A DNA stretch of 64,000 bases from Fibrobacter sp. UWEL (GTDB taxonomy: Bacteria; Fibrobacterota; Fibrobacteria; Fibrobacterales; Fibrobacteraceae): the NCBI RefSeq assembly GCF_900142535.1, contig NZ_FRBE01000008.1, positions 62,001-126,000 of the forward strand, in the 5' to 3' direction. The position numbers were made by a program, and so were the translations under genes. Shown here one piece after another: positions 57,754-64,000 of the stretch; within the stretch, counting starts at the first letter, position 1, and each line of letters starts with the position of its first letter. The notes beneath the pieces were generated by a model, which was not told where the DNA came from, did not search any database, and saw only the letters and a list, made by a program, of their open reading frames with translations.

Positions 57754-60700
57754 ATGCAAGAATATATTCAAGCCCGTAAAAATTATGTATCACTCATAAA
57801 AAAAGAATTATTAGGTCCTGGATCTGAAGTTTCTATCCCAGATGAGGAACATGAGTTAATATCGAACACACCTGATGTCCGATATTCTATTGGTATTTTA
57901 TTTCCCCAAAATAACAAGTTGAACGCCGATAATGATGATAGTGTTCGCGGAAAAGAGAATGATGAAGAAAAAGATTTAGACGATGCAGACGATGATGATG
58001 TTGGAAATGGGAAAAACGTAAATAATGAATCAAAAGAAACTATATATTCTCCTGCAGACGAAGAAAACTTAGATGAAGAAATTGGACTTGCGTCGCAAAA
58101 TATGCCCTCATCAATGGGTATAACTTTTTTTGCAAAAGGAGATACTTCTGTTGTAAAATGCGATGTTTCTTTTGGCACATATCGTCATGCGGAACCCAAA
58201 GATTGCAGGATTCCGTTTTGTCCCCAAAATATAGAGTCGTATGAGGTGCCAACAGAATTATCAGGTTATATAAACCATGATAAAGACGAGAACTGCCTCA
58301 AATTTAAAAACGGAAAATTTGAAAAGAAAGATATAAAGCATTTGTGGGAAAATGAATTCCTTAATACAGAACCAAACGGAACCTTGAATTACGCATATAA
58401 GTTATGTGATCAATTGAGGGGTTATGTTAGAATTCCTCATCAAATTGTAGTGCAGGTGAATTTTGATGGCGGCGATTATGTTGATAATAACGAAAAGCTT
58501 GATGGTGTAGATGTCAAATTAACAGCATTACGTCGAAAAGTTGGAGAAAATCTTTACTCTGTTACGATTATGCTTGTTAATAGTTGTACAGAAAAATCAA
58601 ATGGCACTAGGTGTATTTTTCAGCCAGAAATCCGCATTGACACAGAAAAAAATGATTTCGTTTTTTGTGAGTATTATGGGCAAACTGATTTTTTATTACT
58701 TGATGAAGAAGAACAATCCCTTGATTTACAATATCGTAATAAAAAAAAATATGGCACGGGATTAGGAGTATCTCTTTCATGGAACGTTGATGATAATGGA
58801 CATGGAAAAATATTTAGTGATTTTTTTCCAGAAAATGAAGTTCCCCAAATGGATTTTAGCATGCCTGCCAAATGTATGTTAGATGGCAGAATCCTTTCAA
58901 TGAAATTTTTATCAGATTTAAATGATGTTTCAAAATCAGAAAAAATAAGTCTACTGAAAAAATTTGTTGATTCTTATAAAAATTGGATTGATGAACTTCA
59001 AGAAAAATTAACTAAACTAGATGCTAAATACAAAAATATTGGACAACGTAATATTGATAAGTGCACAACATCTTATAAGCGAATGATGAAGGGTATAGAA
59101 AACCTTGATAAAGATGATTTGCAATGGCAAGCGTTTGAATTGGCCAATAGAGCGATGTTTATGCAGAGAGTACATCTTGAACTTCAGAAAAAAACGGCAA
59201 ACATAGACAGATTCCCAGATGATGAAGAATTATCTAAATTATTAAATTCTATAAACTACAATGCTTCAGATGAACTTACTGCGGATAAGTACACTTGGCG
59301 TCCGTTCCAGTTAGCATTCTTATTAATGAGTGTAGATTCCATTACTAATGATAAATCTGATGATAGAGAAATTGTGGATTTAATATGGTTCCCAACGGGT
59401 GGTGGAAAAACAGAAGCTTATCTTGGCTTAACCGCATTTACAATTTTCTATAGACGAATAGCTCATAGTAAAGTATCGGGTGGAACTTCTGTAATCATGC
59501 GATACACGTTGCGATTACTTGCAGCGCAGCAATTTACACGAGCCGCAACATTGATTTGTGCATGTGAGTATATTCGTCAAGATTCATTAAGAAAAAAACC
59601 TCAATATAAAACATATCCCCTTGGCGAAGAGGAAATATCTATTGGTTTGTGGATTGGGCGCGAGCATACTCCAAACAAAAATGATGATGCAAAGAAAAAT
59701 TTAAAAGAGTTAACTAATGATGTAAGAGTTGATAATTTAAGAGAAAAAAAAGATAGATTCAACAAATTCCAAGTTTTAAAGTGTCCGTGGTGTGGAACAA
59801 AACTGGTAAAGGGAATAAAGGACAAGCGTTTAGTTGGAGAATTTGGCTATAGAATGAAGAATAACAGCCATTTCCAGTTTTTCTGTCCACAAGAAAGTTG
59901 TTCTTTTAACCTATTCGGCAAATTACCTTTACAGGTAATAGACGAAGAACTTTATGCAAATCCACCAACACTACTCTTTGGTACGGTTGATAAATTTGCA
60001 ATGTTACCATGGAATAATAATATAGGATCTTTCTTCGGATTGAAATCCGATAATCGAACTCCAGAATTAATAATTCAAGATGAACTTCATCTTATTTCTG
60101 GACCTTTAGGCACTATGGTTGGCTTATATGAAACGGTAATTGACGCCTTGTGTGAGTCAAAAGGCGTAAAATCCAAAATCATCGCATCAACTGCGACAAT
60201 TCGTCGTGCGCATGAACAATGCTCTGCTCTGTATAACAGAGAGGTTTTGCAATTTCCACATCCTGGCTTAGATGCTGAAGACTCTTTTTTCGCCCGGGAA
60301 TCGTTGATTGATTATGAAAAAAATAAGTATGGAAGATTGTATGTTGGTTTAATGCCTTCTGGCAAGACGAAAGCAATGATGGAAGTTCGTTCCATTGCGG
60401 CTTTGCTTCAAAAAATCAACACAATGCCATTGCCAGATGCGATTAAAGATAAGTATTGGACTTTAACGACATACTTTAATTCCTTAAAGGATTTGGGCAA
60501 GTGTTCTACTCTTGTAGATGATGACGTTAAGGACTTTATTAAACGTTCTGCTTATAGGTTAGGTTCCAAAAAAGACGGTCGATTAGTTACAAGAGCAGAT
60601 GAATTAACTAGCCGAGTTTCTACTGGGCAATTAAATGAAACTTTAGATAAGCTTGAGAAACTGGAATATTCTGAAGAAAATATAAAGAATAAACGATACG

Positions 60701-61407
60701 CTTCAAATATTCTTCTTGCGACCAATATGATTTCTGTTGGTATCGATGTTGCAAGATTGAATGTAATGCTTTTAGTCGGGCAGCCCAAATTGACCAGTGA
60801 ATACATTCAGGCATCAAGCCGCGTTGGACGTTCTTACCCAGGCGTTGCCTTTGCAATGTACGATGGTTCAAAAAGTAGAGATAGATCTCATTATGAACAA
60901 TTTAAGCCTTATCATGAATCATTCTACAAATATGTAGAACCTACTGGAGCAACGCCATTTTCTGAACCCGCAAGAGAGCGAGCTCTAAAGGCAATTGTAG
61001 TTTCACTACTAAGGCATTTGAATCCTGAATTGTCTCCAGAAGATGGTGTTGCAAAATTTTCTAAAAATAACTATGCTAAGCAAATTGCTGATTTAAAACA
61101 ACTTATCATTTCAAGAGATAAGGCAATTATAGCACGTTTAAAATCCGGCATGAACGATGATTGTGAAAAAATAGAATATGAAATAGATAGAATTGTGGAA
61201 GATTGGGATCATTTGGCACAGGTATATAAAGATGAACTATTTGTGTACGGAGAACGCTTCTTAATGTCGCCACCCAAAGAAAAACAGCATAGATTGTTAA
61301 AAATATATAATACAGACACTTATGATACTGCAGCATTTAACACTATGACTTCTATGAGAAATGTTGATTCTGCGGTTCCTGGTAATGTTGTGATATGGGA
61401 GAAATAG
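57754..61407 (+). CDS. drmA: DISARM helicase DrmA
   Basis: 1217 aa. An acidic low-complexity segment (about 65-110) precedes a superfamily 2 helicase core: Walker A FPTGGGKTEAY (Lys552), a DELH box (Asp776), IIASTATI, and motif VI QASSRVGRS (about 1019-1027). A four-Cys zinc-binding insertion (CPWC about 677 and CPQESC about 711) lies between motifs I and II. This layout is that of DrmA, the DNA-binding motor of DISARM that with DrmB recognises phage DNA. It sits between drmE and drmB with gaps of 7 and 1 nt. Confidence 0.9.
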   Translation: MQEYIQARKNYVSLIKKELLGPGSEVSIPDEEHELISNTPDVRYSIGILFPQNNKLNADNDDSVRGKENDEEKDLDDADDDDVGNGKNVNNESKETIYSPADEENLDEEIGLASQNMPSSMGITFFAKGDTSVVKCDVSFGTYRHAEPKDCRIPFCPQNIESYEVPTELSGYINHDKDENCLKFKNGKFEKKDIKHLWENEFLNTEPNGTLNYAYKLCDQLRGYVRIPHQIVVQVNFDGGDYVDNNEKLDGVDVKLTALRRKVGENLYSVTIMLVNSCTEKSNGTRCIFQPEIRIDTEKNDFVFCEYYGQTDFLLLDEEEQSLDLQYRNKKKYGTGLGVSLSWNVDDNGHGKIFSDFFPENEVPQMDFSMPAKCMLDGRILSMKFLSDLNDVSKSEKISLLKKFVDSYKNWIDELQEKLTKLDAKYKNIGQRNIDKCTTSYKRMMKGIENLDKDDLQWQAFELANRAMFMQRVHLELQKKTANIDRFPDDEELSKLLNSINYNASDELTADKYTWRPFQLAFLLMSVDSITNDKSDDREIVDLIWFPTGGGKTEAYLGLTAFTIFYRRIAHSKVSGGTSVIMRYTLRLLAAQQFTRAATLICACEYIRQDSLRKKPQYKTYPLGEEEISIGLWIGREHTPNKNDDAKKNLKELTNDVRVDNLREKKDRFNKFQVLKCPWCGTKLVKGIKDKRLVGEFGYRMKNNSHFQFFCPQESCSFNLFGKLPLQVIDEELYANPPTLLFGTVDKFAMLPWNNNIGSFFGLKSDNRTPELIIQDELHLISGPLGTMVGLYETVIDALCESKGVKSKIIASTATIRRAHEQCSALYNREVLQFPHPGLDAEDSFFARESLIDYEKNKYGRLYVGLMPSGKTKAMMEVRSIAALLQKINTMPLPDAIKDKYWTLTTYFNSLKDLGKCSTLVDDDVKDFIKRSAYRLGSKKDGRLVTRADELTSRVSTGQLNETLDKLEKLEYSEENIKNKRYASNILLATNMISVGIDVARLNVMLLVGQPKLTSEYIQASSRVGRSYPGVAFAMYDGSKSRDRSHYEQFKPYHESFYKYVEPTGATPFSEPARERALKAIVVSLLRHLNPELSPEDGVAKFSKNNYAKQIADLKQLIISRDKAIIARLKSGMNDDCEKIEYEIDRIVEDWDHLAQVYKDELFVYGERFLMSPPKEKQHRLLKIYNTDTYDTAAFNTMTSMRNVDSAVPGNVVIWEK

Positions 61408-61408
61408 A

Positions 61409-63769
61409 ATGAGTCTCGATTGCAAATCTAAAAAACAGCCATTAAATAAAGTTACCCACTCTGTAAGAGCATCTCAATCCGTATTGCAGTACGGTGTTGG
61501 TGCAATGGTTGATTTTCCAGATCAAACTCTTATGACCGCGGCTCCCGAATTATGGGAAAGTTGTGTAAGGCCCATTCACGATGAACGTTTAGAAAAGGCT
61601 TTGCATGTTGATTTTTTGGGAATGCCCGATGGTGAAAAAATTTCAAAAGATGGTAATAATGGGATTTCTTACGCCCGTTTTCCAGAATGGTATTTTTGTC
61701 CCAAATGCAGACAATTTCAATCTATTAACTCTTGGGTTGACGAATTTAAACATAAAGCAAGTTCCAAGGCTCAAGAATACGACCCCTTTATGGTAAAACA
61801 GATGCGCTGCCCTACATGTAAGCAAGGACTTGTTGTCGCGCGTATTATTACAGTTTGTGAACACGGCCATATTGATGATTTCCCATGGGTAAAATGGGTA
61901 CATTGCAAAAATATATATGGGGGAAACAAACCTATTTGTTCGAGCCCAAAGCTAACATTTAAAACTGGAGCCACATCAACTGAAGGCCTGGAAGGCCTTG
62001 TTATTACATGTGAAAGCTGTGGCGTAAAGACCACATTAAAAGGAGCTTTTGATCCAGAAATCTTTCAAAACTTAGATAAAAAATACAATAATCAATATGA
62101 TTTTTCTTGTACAGGGCGACATCCATGGAAGAACGAATCCGAGACTTGTACTGAATATCCTAAAGTTTTGCAACGAGGTAGTTCATCTGTTTATTTCCCT
62201 GTCACTTCAAGTTCTTTAGTTATACCCCCATATTCAAGCATTCTTACAACCAAAATTGAGAATTCTCAAGCATTTGAGGCCGGTAGAAACGCAATTATGG
62301 CTTTTTTAAAAATGCCTGGTATTGCTCAAGAGATGAAAAATCAGTTTCTGGATACGCAAATAGGCGATATCGCTAAAAAGGTTGCGCTTGAAATAGTAGA
62401 GTCTTCTGAGCAGATAAAGAATGTTTTAATTCGTAAGTGGAAATCTGAATCAGAAGAAGAATATAGCACAGTCAGTGTTAAATATCGTTCTGAAGAATAT
62501 GAAGCATTGAGCGGCGAAGTAGCTTTGGAATCTATGGCAGGAGATTTTCAACGAGAAGAAACAAATATTGAAGATTATAATCTACCCTTTGTAAAACAAA
62601 TTTCCCTTATTCATAAGATTCGAGAAGTTCAGGCTCTTACGGGTTTTTCCCGGATAAATCCTGCAGATAAATCAGAACCGATTGGGAAACAGGGACATGT
62701 TGTATCGGTCAAAAAAAACGATACAAATTGGTATCCAGCTTATGAAGTAAATGGTGAAGGAATTTTTATTGAATTTGATTCTGACGCTATCAATGAATGG
62801 CGAACACAAAATTCAGAATTACAACATAGAGTAGAACTTTTGAACGATAACTATAAAAAATCATTTATTGGTTCGCATAATCCACGAATCATAACTGGCA
62901 AATTTCTTCTCTTACATACCATATCCCACTTATTAATTAAGCAGCTAAGTTTTGAATGTGGATATAGCATTGCGTCGTTACGAGAACGTTTGTATTGTAG
63001 TGAACCTGCAGAAGGAAAAGATATGTCAGGGATTTTTATTTATACAGCATCTGGCGATTCTGAAGGCACTTTGGGCGGTTTGGTTCGACAAGGAAGACCC
63101 GACACATTCCCATATATATTCAAAAAAGCGATAGAATCCGGAATGGTTTGTTCTAATGATCCTGTTTGCAGTTTAAGTTTAGGGCAGGGCCGAGATTCGC
63201 TAAATCTTTCGGCCTGTTATTCATGTGGATTACTTCCAGAAACTAGTTGTGAAGAGTTCAATATTTTCTTAGATAGAGGAACTGTTGTCGGAACATTCAA
63301 AAATAAAGAATTGGGATTCTTTTATAGGCAACTATATTGCAATGAAAAATGGGGGACTCTGCCAAAATCACAAAATGAAAAAACAGATACAACACCATTA
63401 GCAGAAACTATTTTGCCAAAAGAAGGTACAGGAATCAATTATACCGATGAAAGCTTCATAAATATATGGTCAAATATAAAACAGTGGTCTGACAACGAAA
63501 ATGAAATGAAATTGCTAGATGCATTGATTACTGAAAGCGCAAAATTTAATTGTAAAGAAAAACCTATTGGAGAAGGTGAATTTATAACTTTCAGCTCTAA
63601 TACATCGTACAAAGCTTCGCTTCTTTGGAAAAAATCTAAAGTAATGTTTTTCTCTTCAGAACAACAAGAAGATTATGATGTTGCCAAAAAAAGTAATTGG
63701 AAATGTTTCATTGGTAGCGATGAAACTTTAAATGTAGATGATATTTTAAAAAATCTACAAGGGGTGTGA
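61409..63769 (+). CDS. drmB: DISARM protein DrmB (DUF1998, zinc-binding)
   Basis: 786 aa. The start RASQSVLQYGVGAMVDFPDQTLM, the Cys pairs in YFCPKC, RCPTC and ITCESCG, and the CEHGHIDDFPWVKWVH block are typical of DrmB. The C-terminal DUF1998 part (about 490-640) has HTISHLLIKQLSFECGYSIASLRERLYCS and further Cys (SNDPVC, ACYSCG). DrmB pairs with DrmA in the DISARM core complex. The gene starts 1 nt after drmA and ends 1 nt before the NERD gene. Confidence 0.9.
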   Translation: MSLDCKSKKQPLNKVTHSVRASQSVLQYGVGAMVDFPDQTLMTAAPELWESCVRPIHDERLEKALHVDFLGMPDGEKISKDGNNGISYARFPEWYFCPKCRQFQSINSWVDEFKHKASSKAQEYDPFMVKQMRCPTCKQGLVVARIITVCEHGHIDDFPWVKWVHCKNIYGGNKPICSSPKLTFKTGATSTEGLEGLVITCESCGVKTTLKGAFDPEIFQNLDKKYNNQYDFSCTGRHPWKNESETCTEYPKVLQRGSSSVYFPVTSSSLVIPPYSSILTTKIENSQAFEAGRNAIMAFLKMPGIAQEMKNQFLDTQIGDIAKKVALEIVESSEQIKNVLIRKWKSESEEEYSTVSVKYRSEEYEALSGEVALESMAGDFQREETNIEDYNLPFVKQISLIHKIREVQALTGFSRINPADKSEPIGKQGHVVSVKKNDTNWYPAYEVNGEGIFIEFDSDAINEWRTQNSELQHRVELLNDNYKKSFIGSHNPRIITGKFLLLHTISHLLIKQLSFECGYSIASLRERLYCSEPAEGKDMSGIFIYTASGDSEGTLGGLVRQGRPDTFPYIFKKAIESGMVCSNDPVCSLSLGQGRDSLNLSACYSCGLLPETSCEEFNIFLDRGTVVGTFKNKELGFFYRQLYCNEKWGTLPKSQNEKTDTTPLAETILPKEGTGINYTDESFINIWSNIKQWSDNENEMKLLDALITESAKFNCKEKPIGEGEFITFSSNTSYKASLLWKKSKVMFFSSEQQEDYDVAKKSNWKCFIGSDETLNVDDILKNLQGV

Positions 63770-63770
63770 T

Positions 63771-64000
63771 ATGGCAATTATGATTCCTGTGACACCGCAT
63801 CAATTTGCTCCTGCAAGTCAAGAAGGTTTGATGTTTGACGCATTAAGCCTTTTACCAAATGACTATTACATTTTTCATTCGTTCCGAATAACAACCGTAT
63901 CAAACTTGCAATTCAACGAAAGCGAAACTGACTTCGTTATTTTCAATCCAAAGCTAGGAATTATATGTTTAGAAGCAAAAGCGGGTTTGGTAAAATACGA
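63771..64000 (+). CDS. NERD-domain nuclease-like protein, N-terminal fragment
   Basis: Cut by the window end after about 76 codons. The visible part has a NERD nuclease core: SQEGLMFDAL, the ESETDFVIF acidic strand and IICLEAKAG, where Glu, Asp and E-x-K form a PD-(D/E)XK site. The ATG comes 1 nt after the drmB stop, so it belongs to the operon. Many NERD proteins continue into a helicase domain; that part, if any, is outside. In textbook DISARM a PLD-type drmC would be expected in this area. Confidence 0.8.
   Translation, partial: MAIMIPVTPHQFAPASQEGLMFDALSLLPNDYYIFHSFRITTVSNLQFNESETDFVIFNPKLGIICLEAKAGLVKY

Noticed and set aside
1-64000. tRNA or rRNA genes
   Set aside because: No cloverleaf-like segment with a TTCGA-type T-loop and CCA-side stem, and no rRNA sequence, was recognised on either strand; this was by eye and a tRNA scan was not run.

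Overview
The window looks like a chromosomal segment of a Fibrobacter-type bacterium (Fibrobacterota). Three proteins carry the 'Fibrobacter succinogenes major paralogous' (FISUMP) domain. Lipid A (lpxK) and outer-membrane barrel genes indicate a Gram-negative envelope. A TAnnTTTG-like promoter element recurs, and in nine genes it sits so close to the start codon that the transcript may be leaderless or nearly so. Taxonomy is inferred from gene content only.

Layout. 1-8.5 kb: a translationally coupled signalling operon with three hybrid histidine kinases (the first cut by the window edge) and two BMP/PnrA-like ligand-binding proteins, followed by NUDIX and patatin genes. 9.9-11 kb: a diguanylate cyclase gene broken by a -1 frameshift. 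11.2-12.5 kb: metY. 12.7-14.5 kb: an AT-richer restriction-modification pair closely resembling EcoRI and M.EcoRI. 14.6-24.6 kb: a lipoprotein, an EamA transporter, an ECF sigma / anti-sigma-like / caspase-like operon, a RavA-like ATPase, lpxK and aroC. 24.8-26.1 kb: rubrerythrin plus a Fur/PerR regulator behind PerR-box-like operators. 26.1-26.7 kb: a noncoding cluster of palindromic repeats. 26.7-33.4 kb: KtrA/KtrB potassium transport with a FISUMP gene between them, a BASS transporter, AlkD-like, MBL-fold and ADP-ribosylglycohydrolase genes. 33.4-37.8 kb: FNT channel, a probable structured RNA of about 220-260 nt, uvrC, a 14-residue-repeat coiled-coil protein and zapA. 37.9-46.1 kb: two FISUMP lipoproteins, a stand-alone nuoA, a BamA-like barrel, unknown genes and a MORN-variant repeat protein.

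From 46 kb to the right edge the window is accessory DNA. It holds an intact IS150-type IS3 element that split a terminator, an unusual GHKL-ATPase/HExxHxxGxxD protein behind a Shine-Dalgarno-masking hairpin, two Rpn-family nucleases with shared flanks, an XRE-ImmA regulator-protease, an orphan BrnA-like antitoxin and decayed genes. It ends in a low-GC DISARM-like anti-phage operon (drmE-drmA-drmB) followed immediately by the start of a NERD-domain nuclease gene. Together with the EcoRI-like pair, this makes the segment defence-rich.

All assignments come from reading the sequence and recalling families. No database search was run.
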